A program made the position numbers and the translations under genes. The notes beneath the pieces are model-generated. The model was not told the origin of the DNA, did not search any database, and worked only from the letters and a program-made list of their open reading frames with translations. Positions 16,729 through 25,005 of a stretch of DNA of 64,000 bases are shown here, piece by piece; position 1 is the stretch's first letter; the number at the start of each line of letters is the position of its first letter. Location of the stretch: contig NZ_QOHK01000003.1 in NCBI RefSeq assembly GCF_003319175.1, positions 1 through 64,000 on the forward strand, written 5' to 3'. This stretch comes from Blastococcus sp. TF02-8 (lineage in GTDB: Bacteria > Actinomycetota > Actinomycetes > Mycobacteriales > Geodermatophilaceae).

Positions 16729-17934
16729 GTGGCTGCCGATCTCCACCCGCGGACCGGACTCCCCGTCGTGGCGATGGTGGGTGGTGGCCAGCTGGCGCGC
16801 ATGACCCACCAGGCCGCCATCGCCCTGGGCCAGTCGCTGCGCGTCCTCTCCGGCGGCCCGGACGAGTCGGCGGCCCTGGTGGCGGCCGACGTGCGGATCG
16901 GCGACCACCAGGACCTCGCCGCGCTGCGCGATCTGGCCGAGGGCGCCACCGTCGTCACCTTCGACCACGAGCACGTGCCCACCGAGCACCTGCGCGAGCT
17001 GGTCGAGGCCGGCACGCGTGTGGCCCCCGGACCCGAGGCGCTCGTTCACGCGCAGGACAAGCTGGTGCTCCGGCGCGTGCTCGCCGAGGCCGGGGAGCCG
17101 CAGCCCGCCTGGGCGGAGGTGGGCACCGCCGCCGACGTCGAGGCGTTCGGCGGCGCGCACGGCTGGCCCGTGGTGCTCAAGACGCCGCGGGGCGGCTACG
17201 ACGGCAAGGGCGTCTTCGTCGTCCCCGACGTGGCGGCTGCCGCCGCGCTCCTCGAGCAGCACGGCACGCTGCTCGCCGAGCAACGGGTCGCCATGGTGCG
17301 GGAGCTCTCCGCGCAGGTGGCCCGCTCCCCGTTCGGCCAGGTCGCCGTGTGGCCGGTGGTCGAGACCGTCCAGCGCGACGGCGTCTGCGCCGAGGTGTAC
17401 GCCCCGGCGCCCGACCTGTCCGACGAGCTGGCGACCGCCGCGCAGGAGCTGGCCGTCCGGATCGCCGACCGCCTGGGCGTCGTCGGCATGCTCGCCGTGG
17501 AGCTCTTCCAGACCGCCGACGGCGTCCTGGTCAACGAGCTCGCCATGCGGCCGCACAACTCCGGGCACTGGACCATCGAGGGCGCCGTCACCAGCCAGTT
17601 CGAGCAGCACCTGCGCGCCGTCCTGGACTATCCGCTGGGCTCGACGGCGATGCGGGCGCCGGTCGTCGTCATGGCCAACGTGCTCGGAGGCGCGGCCGCT
17701 GATCCGGACTGGACCGGCCCGCGGCTCGACGAGCGGATCCACCACTTCATGGCGCACTGGCCGGACGTGAAGCTGCACTGGTACGGCAAGGGGCAGCGCC
17801 CCGGCCGCAAGCTCGGCCACGTCACCGCGCTGGGCGAGGACCTGGCCGAGGTGCGGGCCCGCGCCGTCGCCGCAGCCCGCTACCTTGCCGACGGCGTGGT
17901 CGACCCGGCGTTCGCCTTCCCCGACGAGCACTGA
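16729..17934 (+). CDS. purK: 5-(carboxyamino)imidazole ribonucleotide synthase
   Basis: PurK converts AIR, ATP and bicarbonate to N5-CAIR in purine synthesis, supplying PurE encoded next. The 401 residues start with a Rossmann-like N-domain ([13 protein letters not shown]), then ATP-grasp elements ([13 protein letters not shown], about 150-162; [32 protein letters not shown]), and the C-terminal domain with HWYGKG. I chose the GTG at 16729 because GGGGGAAG lies 8 bases upstream and the conserved domain starts 14 residues later. In-frame ATGs at 16702 and 16645 are alternatives. The order purK-purE-acyl-CoA dehydrogenase equals Rv3276c-Rv3275c-Rv3274c. Confidence 0.96.
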   Translation: MAADLHPRTGLPVVAMVGGGQLARMTHQAAIALGQSLRVLSGGPDESAALVAADVRIGDHQDLAALRDLAEGATVVTFDHEHVPTEHLRELVEAGTRVAPGPEALVHAQDKLVLRRVLAEAGEPQPAWAEVGTAADVEAFGGAHGWPVVLKTPRGGYDGKGVFVVPDVAAAAALLEQHGTLLAEQRVAMVRELSAQVARSPFGQVAVWPVVETVQRDGVCAEVYAPAPDLSDELATAAQELAVRIADRLGVVGMLAVELFQTADGVLVNELAMRPHNSGHWTIEGAVTSQFEQHLRAVLDYPLGSTAMRAPVVVMANVLGGAAADPDWTGPRLDERIHHFMAHWPDVKLHWYGKGQRPGRKLGHVTALGEDLAEVRARAVAAARYLADGVVDPAFAFPDEH

Positions 17935-17956
17935 GCCCCACCAGCGGAGGAGACAC

Positions 17957-18484
17957 GTGACCGAGCAGCGCCGCGACAGCGACGAGCCCGTGGTCGGCAT
18001 CGTCATGGGCAGCGACTCCGACTGGCCCGTGATGGAGCCGGTCGCCCAGGCGCTCGAGGAGTTCGGCGTCCCGTACGAGGCGCACGTCGTTTCGGCGCAC
18101 CGCACGCCGCGCCGGATGCTCGACTACGCGGAGGCGGCGGCGGGCCGGGGGCTGCGGGTGATCATCGCCGGGGCCGGGGGAGCGGCGCACCTGCCCGGCA
18201 TGGTGGCGGCCGCGACTCCGCTGCCGGTCATCGGCGTCCCCCGCGCGCTGGACCGCCTCGACGGCCTGGACAGCCTGCTTTCCATCGTGCAGATGCCGGC
18301 CGGCGTGCCGGTCGCCACGGTGAGCATCGGCGGAGGGCGCAACGCCGGTCTGCTCGCCGTCCGGATCCTGGCCGCGGGCGACCCGGAGCTGCTGGCCGCG
18401 GTGGCCCGGTTCCAGGCGGACCTCGCCGAGCAGGTCGCGGCACGCGACCTCACCCTCCAGGACCGGCTTGCGACCGACGGGTAG
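17957..18484 (+). CDS. purE: N5-carboxyaminoimidazole ribonucleotide mutase
   Basis: Class I PurE moves the carboxylate of N5-CAIR to carbon 4, giving CAIR. The 175-residue product contains the class signature GSDSDWPVM near residue 18, the catalytic SAHRTP, and the [13 protein letters not shown] loop. Length is typical. The GTG start has a strong GGAGGAG site 5-11 bases upstream and lies 22 bases after purK, so the two form an operon. Confidence 0.97.
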   Translation: MTEQRRDSDEPVVGIVMGSDSDWPVMEPVAQALEEFGVPYEAHVVSAHRTPRRMLDYAEAAAGRGLRVIIAGAGGAAHLPGMVAAATPLPVIGVPRALDRLDGLDSLLSIVQMPAGVPVATVSIGGGRNAGLLAVRILAAGDPELLAAVARFQADLAEQVAARDLTLQDRLATDG

Positions 18485-18494
18485 TCGGACGTCC

Positions 18495-18500
18495 TACGAT
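18495..18500 (+). promoter_or_regulatory. Leaderless -10 box for acyl-CoA dehydrogenase
   Basis: TACGAT ends 7 bases before the GTG at 18508 and no Shine-Dalgarno is present. A TTGCGA at 18468-18473, inside the end of purE, could be a -35 but the 21-base spacing is long. Confidence 0.5.
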
Positions 18501-18507
18501 CGGGGGC

Positions 18508-19665
18508 GTGGGTAACGACGCTGCGGGGCTCTACGCCCTGACCGAGGAGCACGAGGCCATCCGCGAGGCGGTCCGCGACATCGCCGAGCGGGAGATCGCG
18601 CCGTACGCGGCCGAGGTCGACGCCGACTCGCGGTACCCGATCGAGGCGCAGAAGGCCCTGACGGCCGCGGGCTTCCACGCCACCCACATCCCCGAGCAGT
18701 ACGGCGGCGAGGGTGCGGACGCCATCGCGACCTGCATCGTGATCGAGGAGGTCGCGCGGGTCGACGTCAGTGCCTCGCTGATCCCCGCGGTGAACAAGCT
18801 CGGTTCGATGCCGATCATCCTGTCGGCCGACGAGGCGCTCAAGCAGAAGGTGTTGGCCCCGATCGCCGCCGGCGACGCGATGATCAGCTACGGCCTCTCC
18901 GAGCGCGAGGCCGGCTCCGACGCCGCCGCCATGAAGACCCGGGCGCGCCTCGACGGCGACTCGTGGGTGCTCAACGGCACCAAGGCGTGGATCACCAACT
19001 CCGGCATCTCCGAGTGGTACACGGTCATGGCGGTCACCGACCCCGAGAAGGGCGCCAACGGCATCTCCGCCTTCGCCGTCCACCGGGACGACCCCGGGTT
19101 CGCCGTGGGGCCGAAGGAACGCAAGATGGGCATCAAGGGCTCACCCACCTGCGAGCTCTACTTCACCGACTGCACCATCCCGGCCGACCGGATCATCGGG
19201 GCCCCGGGCACTGGCTTCAAGACCGCGCTGCGGACGCTGGACTTCACCCGCCCGACCATCGGCGCGCAGGCCGTCGGTGTCGCCCAGGGCGCGCTCGACG
19301 CCTCCGTGGCCTACGTCAAGGAGCGCAAGCAGTTCGGCAAGAACATCGGCGAGTTCCAGGGCGTGCAGTTCATGCTCGCCGACATGGAGATGAAGATCGA
19401 GGCGGCCCGCCACCTCGTCTACGTCGCCGCCGCCGCCGGTGAGCAGGGCCGTCCCGACGTCACCCGCGTCTCCGCCTCGGCCAAGGCGTTCGCCTCCGAC
19501 GTCGCCATGCAGGTGACCACCGACGCCGTGCAGCTCTTCGGCGGCGCGGGCTACACCCAGGACTTCCCGGTCGAACGCATGATGCGCGACGCCAAGATCA
19601 CGCAGATCTACGAGGGCACCAACCAGGTGCAGCGCATGGTGATCGCGCGCAGCCTGCTGCGCTGA
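18508..19665 (+). CDS. Acyl-CoA dehydrogenase (FadE25-type)
   Basis: This FAD enzyme oxidises acyl-CoA to trans-2-enoyl-CoA. The 385-residue protein has the family segments [13 protein letters not shown] (FAD/substrate binding, about 130), [20 protein letters not shown] (about 272) and [15 protein letters not shown], where Glu369 is the expected catalytic base. It closely fits short/branched-chain dehydrogenases of the FadE25 type that sit beside purE in mycobacteria (Rv3274c). The substrate is not decided by the sequence. It ends convergently 9 bases from the DUF1028 gene. Confidence 0.95.
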   Translation: MGNDAAGLYALTEEHEAIREAVRDIAEREIAPYAAEVDADSRYPIEAQKALTAAGFHATHIPEQYGGEGADAIATCIVIEEVARVDVSASLIPAVNKLGSMPIILSADEALKQKVLAPIAAGDAMISYGLSEREAGSDAAAMKTRARLDGDSWVLNGTKAWITNSGISEWYTVMAVTDPEKGANGISAFAVHRDDPGFAVGPKERKMGIKGSPTCELYFTDCTIPADRIIGAPGTGFKTALRTLDFTRPTIGAQAVGVAQGALDASVAYVKERKQFGKNIGEFQGVQFMLADMEMKIEAARHLVYVAAAAGEQGRPDVTRVSASAKAFASDVAMQVTTDAVQLFGGAGYTQDFPVERMMRDAKITQIYEGTNQVQRMVIARSLLR

Positions 19666-19674
19666 GGGTCCCGC

Positions 19675-20496
19675 TCAGCCGAGCAGCTGCGACACCGCGG
19701 ACAGGCGGGCATCCCCGGCCATCGCGCTGAGCCACCCCGACCACCCCGGTCGGCTGCGCATGGCCTCCAGCGCCCGCCGCGCCGCCTCGCGATCACCGCG
19801 GCGAGAGGCAGCCAGTGCGGCGTAGAGCTCCCGGGCACCTTCGGGGGCGAAGAGCGCCAGGTACTCGTAGTCCCGCTCGTCGTAGGCCCGCTGCAGGTTG
19901 CGCAGCATCCGCAGCTGCGCCACCGGATCGCCGGAGTCGTCGACCCGCAGGTCCATGCGCACCCCGTCGTCCTCCGCGGCGGCCGGTGCCCCGCTGACCA
20001 CCAGCAGCGCCGCGGACTGACGTCCCCGGAGGTCGCCGCCGGCATCCTGCCCCGCGGTGAGCGCCGCCAGCAGCCGGTCGGGCAGGTTCCCGCTCGCGCC
20101 GGCGAAGGCGTGCGCCATGGCCGGCAGCACCTCGTCCGAGGCGAGCATGTTGCCCTGGACGCTGAACCCCTCGCCGAGCAGGTGTCCGCCCACCGGGAAG
20201 GAGCCGCGGCCGGTGTCGGCGGCGACCCGCCCCTCCGGGTCGAGCACGGCGATCTGCCGGTCGGCATCCTCGGCCGAGTGGGCCGCCCGGCGGACCAGGT
20301 CCTCCGGTGCGCCGCCGGCGGCCAGGCCGTCGAGGATCGCCGTCCCGAGCCCCCGCCTGCTGCGTGCCTGCACCGCGACGACGCCGACGCCCGGGCGTGC
20401 GCCCGGTACCGCGCGCCCGACGGCGAGGATGCAGCTGGAGACGGCGATGCCCATGTCACCGGTGGCGGCGTCACGTGCCACGATCGAGAACGTCAC
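19675..20496 (-). CDS. DUF1028 family protein (Ntn-hydrolase-like)
   Basis: The 273-residue protein starts VTFSIVARDAATGDMGIAVSS, the DUF1028 signature, followed by GVGVVAVQARSRRGLG and GRVAADTGRGSF. DUF1028 proteins have an Ntn-hydrolase-like fold and have been linked to catabolism of peptides or related amides in some operons. The C-terminal about 70 residues (from LQRAYDERDYEYLALFAPEGARELYAAL) form a helical region with a tetratricopeptide-like appearance. The GTG at 20496 is chosen for homology because the ribosome-binding site is weak. The gene is on the same strand as, and downstream of, the TIGR03089 gene. Role unknown. Confidence 0.82.
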   Translation of the reverse strand: MTFSIVARDAATGDMGIAVSSCILAVGRAVPGARPGVGVVAVQARSRRGLGTAILDGLAAGGAPEDLVRRAAHSAEDADRQIAVLDPEGRVAADTGRGSFPVGGHLLGEGFSVQGNMLASDEVLPAMAHAFAGASGNLPDRLLAALTAGQDAGGDLRGRQSAALLVVSGAPAAAEDDGVRMDLRVDDSGDPVAQLRMLRNLQRAYDERDYEYLALFAPEGARELYAALAASRRGDREAARRALEAMRSRPGWSGWLSAMAGDARLSAVSQLLG

Positions 20497-20590
20497 CTCG
20501 CGGCCACCGGGGGACGCCACCGGACCACCGCCGGGAAGGACTGCTCGCGCAGCGTGGACACCACCGTCCGGGTCGTCGCCGTGGGTGCGG

Positions 20591-21394
20591 TCAGTCGGGG
20601 CGCCCCAGCTGTCGCACGCCTTCGATCCGTGTACCGAGGGTAGCGGTGACGCGCTCGGCGGAGGCCCGGCCGCGAAGCGCCTCGGGGTCGGGCGAGCGCA
20701 CCAGCACGATCGAGGCGCCCGCGGCGATCGGGGCCAGGAGCCACGCGACCGGACCGGCCTGCGTCGCCGTCTCCTCGTCGACGAGCACCCGGTCACCGGC
20801 GGCGATGCCCAGCCGGGCGGCGAGTTCCGTGGCCGCCTCGGCGAGGCCGCCCAGCGTGAGCTCCAGGGTGCCGAGGATCAGGCCGGGACCGGCCGGGTCG
20901 GGCTGTTGCCACGGGGTGAAGACGTCCCCGTGCGCGCGCACCTCGACGGCGAAGTCCCGCGCCGGCCCGATGTAGCCGGACATGCCCAGGCCCATGGGGT
21001 GCAGCGACAGTCCGAGAACATCGGCGTCCGCCGGGACTTCCAGCTCCGCGAGTCGGTCCTGCGCGGCGAGTACCACGTCGGCGCGGTCGAGTCCCCCCTC
21101 GTGCTCGGCCGCAGCGTCGAGCAGAGCGGCACCGCAGCTCCACACGGCCATCAACACCGCGGCGGTCTGCCAGTGGACCGGAAGGACGATCGCGACCGTG
21201 CTGCCGGGCTCGACGTCGAACTCCTCCTGGAGAAGGTTGGCCGTCTTGGCCACCCAGTTCGCAAACGTGGCCCCGGACAACTCCACGCGGTCCCCCGACG
21301 CATCGTCGTAATAGGTCACCAGCGGTGCCGCGGAGTTGCCGCGCAGCCGTGCGGCCAGCAGCGCCGAGGGGCTGGAGTTCTGCATGTGGTCCAC
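20591..21394 (-). CDS. TIGR03089 family protein (AMP-binding-like)
   Basis: The 267-residue protein begins after SPSALLAARL with SAAPLVTYYDDASGDRVELSGATFANWVAK. It resembles the N-terminal part of acyl-CoA synthetases but lacks the C-terminal catalytic lid, as in actinobacterial TIGR03089 proteins (Rv3268 in M. tuberculosis). Without that domain and a clear P-loop, ligase activity is doubtful. The start may be the GTG at 21394 or the ATG at 21385; neither has a good ribosome-binding site. In mycobacteria this gene neighbours the LCP protein gene, which here lies 10 kb away, so the glycan genes between them look inserted. Function unknown. Confidence 0.8.
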   Translation of the reverse strand: MDHMQNSSPSALLAARLRGNSAAPLVTYYDDASGDRVELSGATFANWVAKTANLLQEEFDVEPGSTVAIVLPVHWQTAAVLMAVWSCGAALLDAAAEHEGGLDRADVVLAAQDRLAELEVPADADVLGLSLHPMGLGMSGYIGPARDFAVEVRAHGDVFTPWQQPDPAGPGLILGTLELTLGGLAEAATELAARLGIAAGDRVLVDEETATQAGPVAWLLAPIAAGASIVLVRSPDPEALRGRASAERVTATLGTRIEGVRQLGRPD

Positions 21395-21609
21395 GGGGTC
21401 AGGCTGTCACGTGAGCGCCTCCCAGGCCGCGCGACCCCGTGCCGCGCGCCGCCCGGCGTCTACAGTCCTCGAGGACGAATGCGTCGGCCGCTCCGGAGCC
21501 GGAGTCGCCACCGGGTGGCCCGTGGCCGCCGGTCCGTCGTTGCACAGGGGACGAGGAGCGGGAACAGAGCGGACCCGCTGGTCTCGCGCCGCGAGCAGGG
21601 GGTAAAGGC

Positions 21610-23925
21610 GTGCTTCACGCGCAGGTCGAGCGTCCGCGTAGCCGGGTCGCAGAGGCGGGGACGCCTCAGGTGTCGGCGAACCGGTCGGCATGGATGGTCA
21701 GCACGCTGGTACTGGTCGCCGTCCAGGTGCTGCAGCTGCTCGCGCTCCGTGCCCTGGACCCGCGCTTCTTCTGGCTCGACGACTCGCAGGCCCAGTTCGG
21801 CCCCACCGCGTGGTGGCTCGGGACGACCGCGGTCGACGGGCGGCCGGCGCTCATGGATCCGGGGTTGGGGTCGGCCAGCAACCTGGTCGCGGACATCCAG
21901 TACGGGGTCTTGGATCCCTGGCACTGGCTCATGCACCGGCTCGCCTCGTCCACGGACAACATGTTGCTCCTCTCCTGGGGCTTCGCGTCCGCTTGTCTGC
22001 TGCTGCTTGGTGTCGGCACGCTCTGGCTGCTGCTCTGCCACCACGTCCGACCTGCACTCGCTGTGGCAGGTGCCGTCGGCGTGGCCAGCAGCGGCTTCCT
22101 GCTCTGGTACGGCGGCTCCTGGTGGCCGGTCATGTGGAGCGTGGCCTGGCTGCCCTGGCTGTGGCTGGGCCTCTCACGCAGAGGGTGGCTGGGTGCGCTG
22201 CTGACGGGCGTTGCGGCGTGGGTGCTGCTGACAGCCGGTAACCCGTACCTGCTGCCCTTCGCGGCGCTCCTCGTCGCCGGGCAGGTGTGGGAGTGGCATC
22301 GGGAGGGTGGCTGGCGAGCCGGCGTCCTGACAACGCCGCGGCTGAGCCGCCTGCTCGCCGGGGCCGGGGGAGTGGTCCTGGCCCTGCCCACACTGCTGTC
22401 CTTGCTGCAGGCCAGCTCGGTGATGCAACGGCAGGGGCCCGAGGCGCTCATCGGCAACGAGGGCTTCGGCGTCACCAACCTCGCCGACGTCCTGGTCGGC
22501 GGCGCCACATTGATGGGCCAGACCAACGCCTACGGCGGGGACATCGGCTTCGTGCCGGCCATGGCGACGGCGTTGTTCGCCGTCCCCGCCGTCATGCTCG
22601 TCTCGTGGCGGCGTGCGCTGCACGCGCCCGGCGTACTGACGGCCCTGGTCGTGTTCGCCGCCGCCGTGCTCGCCACTCAGCTCCCGACGACGGTCGGCGC
22701 CTTCCGCTACCCGTTCCGTTATCTGGTCGTCGTCCAGGTGGCGCTACCCGTTCTGGTGCTGATCGCTCTCGCCGCCGCTCCCGCGTTCACGCGCAGCCGA
22801 CTCGCGCTGGCCGCGAGCGTGGTAGCCGCACAGTTGGTTCTCGCGGTCTTTCGCGCGCCGGTGTTCCTGGTCTGGCACGTGCTGGCCGCCGTCCTGACCG
22901 TGCTCTGTGTGTTCGCGGTCGCCCGCGTCGGGCATGGGGGGTCCCCCCGCAGGCTCGCTGCCGGGGCAGCCGTCGTGCTGCTCTCGACGAGCGGCCTGCT
23001 GGTCGGCGTCGGCATGATGCTGCACGTGCAAGAGCGTGCCGACAGCCTCAACGGGCAAGTCGGCGAGAGCGAAGGGCCGCTGCGGGCGCTCTACGACGGT
23101 GAGGACATGCCGACGACGGTGGCCGAGTACCGCGCGGGGGCTTTGGCCCCGGGCGATGACGTCACCGTGATCGGTTACAACTTCGGTCCCGACGGAGGCT
23201 GGTCCGCCGGCGCGTATCGCGGCAACGGGAACCTTGTCGCCGGGATGCATCCCGGGTACGGGTCGATCGCCGTGGGGCAGGCGGCTTACAACGACCGCTG
23301 GTGCCACTCCTTCGACGGCATCACCTGCTCGAGCGCCGAGCAACTGCTGGGCGATGCCCCGACCACGGGGCAGACCTGGGTGGATCTCATGAGTGCGGAC
23401 ACGGTGTTCGTTGCGGACTCCGCCCCCGAGGAACTGCTCGCCCACTTCCGCCAAGGCTGGACCAGCGCCGGCGGGCGCGACGGCTGGAGCCGATTCGAGC
23501 GTGAGGACGATCTGCCTGGTCGGGTGACCGCTGAGGACGGGGTCACCGTCGGGGAGGAGGACTGGTACGCAGGGCCTGCGTTCAGCGGTCACCCGATGGA
23601 CCGGTACACCGTGAGCACCGGAGATCGCGACGGGTCGATCGTGCTGCGGGTCGCGTACTGGCCTGGGCTGCGCGCAACGCTGGACGGCCGAGACATCCCC
23701 GTCGACACGGTGGACGGCGCCCTGGTCCGGGTCGCGGTCCCCGCTGACGTCATCGACGGAGACCTGAGGCTGTACTTCGAGCCGATCGGTGACCGGATCC
23801 TCTGGCCGGCGATGGTCGTGGGAGCGCTGATCATCCTCGCGGGTGCGGCAGCGTCGGGCGTCGTGCAGCTCCGCGGCAGTGGCCCGGTACCGGTCGAGGC
23901 TGACGCCGGGGCGGGCAGGTCGTGA
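21610..23925 (+). CDS. Multi-pass membrane protein, YfhO/GT-C-like (paralogue A)
   Basis: 771 residues with about 12 predicted helices. An early loop carries RFFWLDDSQAQFGP with an acidic pair typical of lipid-linked-sugar (GT-C) glycosyltransferases. Further segments are QYGVLDPWHWLM, SSGFLLWYGGSWWPVMW and LPWLWLGLS. A C-terminal periplasmic beta-rich domain contains YWPGLRATLDGRDIPV, as in YfhO-type proteins. It is clearly paralogous to the protein at 38817-41219, sharing these motifs in the same order. The GTG at 21610 is chosen for its AGGGGGT site. Its stop overlaps the GtrA start (GTGA). Likely transfers a sugar from a polyprenyl-phosphate donor outside the membrane; donor and acceptor unknown. 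Confidence 0.8.
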   Translation: MLHAQVERPRSRVAEAGTPQVSANRSAWMVSTLVLVAVQVLQLLALRALDPRFFWLDDSQAQFGPTAWWLGTTAVDGRPALMDPGLGSASNLVADIQYGVLDPWHWLMHRLASSTDNMLLLSWGFASACLLLLGVGTLWLLLCHHVRPALAVAGAVGVASSGFLLWYGGSWWPVMWSVAWLPWLWLGLSRRGWLGALLTGVAAWVLLTAGNPYLLPFAALLVAGQVWEWHREGGWRAGVLTTPRLSRLLAGAGGVVLALPTLLSLLQASSVMQRQGPEALIGNEGFGVTNLADVLVGGATLMGQTNAYGGDIGFVPAMATALFAVPAVMLVSWRRALHAPGVLTALVVFAAAVLATQLPTTVGAFRYPFRYLVVVQVALPVLVLIALAAAPAFTRSRLALAASVVAAQLVLAVFRAPVFLVWHVLAAVLTVLCVFAVARVGHGGSPRRLAAGAAVVLLSTSGLLVGVGMMLHVQERADSLNGQVGESEGPLRALYDGEDMPTTVAEYRAGALAPGDDVTVIGYNFGPDGGWSAGAYRGNGNLVAGMHPGYGSIAVGQAAYNDRWCHSFDGITCSSAEQLLGDAPTTGQTWVDLMSADTVFVADSAPEELLAHFRQGWTSAGGRDGWSRFEREDDLPGRVTAEDGVTVGEEDWYAGPAFSGHPMDRYTVSTGDRDGSIVLRVAYWPGLRATLDGRDIPVDTVDGALVRVAVPADVIDGDLRLYFEPIGDRILWPAMVVGALIILAGAAASGVVQLRGSGPVPVEADAGAGRS

Positions 23926-24371
23926 ACCCTGTGGCGCGCCACGACCTGCCGGCGCTGGTCCGCCAGTTCCTGCGGTTCCTGCTCGGTTCCTGCCTGGGCC
24001 TGGCGGTCGACCTGGCGTTGTTCGAGACCGGGGTCCGGCTGGGGCTCACCCCCGGGCTGGCGAACGTGGCCAGCTCGGCGTGTGCGGTGGTCGTCGTGTT
24101 CCTGTTCGTGACCAAGTACGCGTTCCGGGCCGAGCGGACGACGACGTCGTTCTTCTTGTTCGTCTGTTGGTACGCCTTGTCCATCGCCTTCTTCTCGGTG
24201 TTCATCCAGGTCCTGCACGACTCGTCGGGGTGGGCGCCCTTCGTCTGTAAGTTGGTGTCGCTCCCGCTGTCGTTCGGAGCCAACTTCGTCTTCAGCCGGT
24301 TCCTCTTCCGGCCTCGGGGCGGGGCGGCTCCGCCGGTGCCCGTCCAGGCTCGGCAGGACCTCGATGGCTGA
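23922..24371 (+). CDS. GtrA family membrane protein
   Basis: 149 residues with four hydrophobic segments and the GtrA pattern: FLRFLLGSCLGLAVD near the N-terminus, ANVASSACAVVVVF, and a C-terminal KLVSLPLSFGANFVFSRFLF. GtrA-like proteins are proposed flippases or helpers moving polyprenyl-phosphate sugars across the membrane. It is coupled by GTGA overlap to the upstream YfhO/GT-C-like gene, which would use such donors, and overlaps the HAD gene downstream by 8 bases. A GtrA gene (Rv3277) also lies in the corresponding mycobacterial block. Confidence 0.88.
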   Translation: MNPVARHDLPALVRQFLRFLLGSCLGLAVDLALFETGVRLGLTPGLANVASSACAVVVVFLFVTKYAFRAERTTTSFFLFVCWYALSIAFFSVFIQVLHDSSGWAPFVCKLVSLPLSFGANFVFSRFLFRPRGGAAPPVPVQARQDLDG

Positions 24372-25005
24372 GCTGTCCGGCCGCGTCGTGCAACAGTCCG
24401 ATGCGCGGGAACCTGAGACGGAAGGACACGGGATGGAGCCCGTCGGAACCGCGCTGCGAGGCCTGCTGTTCGATCTCGACGGCACGCTGGTCGACACGCG
24501 GGCGGCCAACTACGAGGCCTACCGTGCGGCATTCGAGGAGTCCGGCCACGCGCTCACCCCGGAGAGGTTCGAGGGCACATGGGGCCGCGACTCCCGCGAC
24601 TTCATCCCCGATCTCCTCCCGGGCATCCCCTCGTCCGAGGTCGACGACATCCGGGCAGCGAAGAGCCGCATCTACGCCGGGCAACTGCATCGCACGATCC
24701 CCAACGAGGCGCTGATCGCCTTTCTCCGACTGGTCGCCCCCTCGCACCGAACCGCGCTGGTCAGCACCGCCAAGTCAGCCAACGGTGAGCAGATCCTGCA
24801 GGCCCACGGCATCCGTGAGCTCTTCGACGTCGTCGTCTGGGGGGACCAGGTGCAGCGGAGCAAGCCGGACCCTGAGGGGTATCTGACGGCCATGCGCGCC
24901 CTCGGCGTGGAACCGGCCGAGTGCCTTGCCTTCGAGGACTCCGACACCGGCCGGAGGGCGGCCATCGCAGCAGGGATCGCCGTGCTCGAGGTGCCGTCAT
25001 TCTGA
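24364..25005 (+). CDS. HAD-family hydrolase (beta-phosphoglucomutase-like phosphatase)
   Basis: 213 residues with all HAD motifs: motif I FDLDGTLVDT (Asp37, Asp39), motif II VSTAKS, the lysine in RSKPDPEGY and motif IV FEDSDTGRRAA. The cap is inserted after motif I (class C1). The protein should dephosphorylate a small phosphorylated sugar or alcohol, or act as a phosphomutase. The ATG at 24364 overlaps the GtrA gene. A second ATG at 24433 with GGAAGGA 7 bases upstream is an equally credible start and would put motif I nearer the N-terminus. Its stop overlaps the next start by one base. Clustering with a kinase domain, nucleotidyltransferase and GT2 suggests a role in making an activated headgroup. 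Confidence 0.88.
   Translation: MAELSGRVVQQSDAREPETEGHGMEPVGTALRGLLFDLDGTLVDTRAANYEAYRAAFEESGHALTPERFEGTWGRDSRDFIPDLLPGIPSSEVDDIRAAKSRIYAGQLHRTIPNEALIAFLRLVAPSHRTALVSTAKSANGEQILQAHGIRELFDVVVWGDQVQRSKPDPEGYLTAMRALGVEPAECLAFEDSDTGRRAAIAAGIAVLEVPSF

Noticed and set aside
20793-22623. Frames antisense to the TIGR03089 and GT-C-like genes
   Set aside because: Low-complexity Arg/Pro/Ala products without motifs, overlapping genes supported by family similarity.
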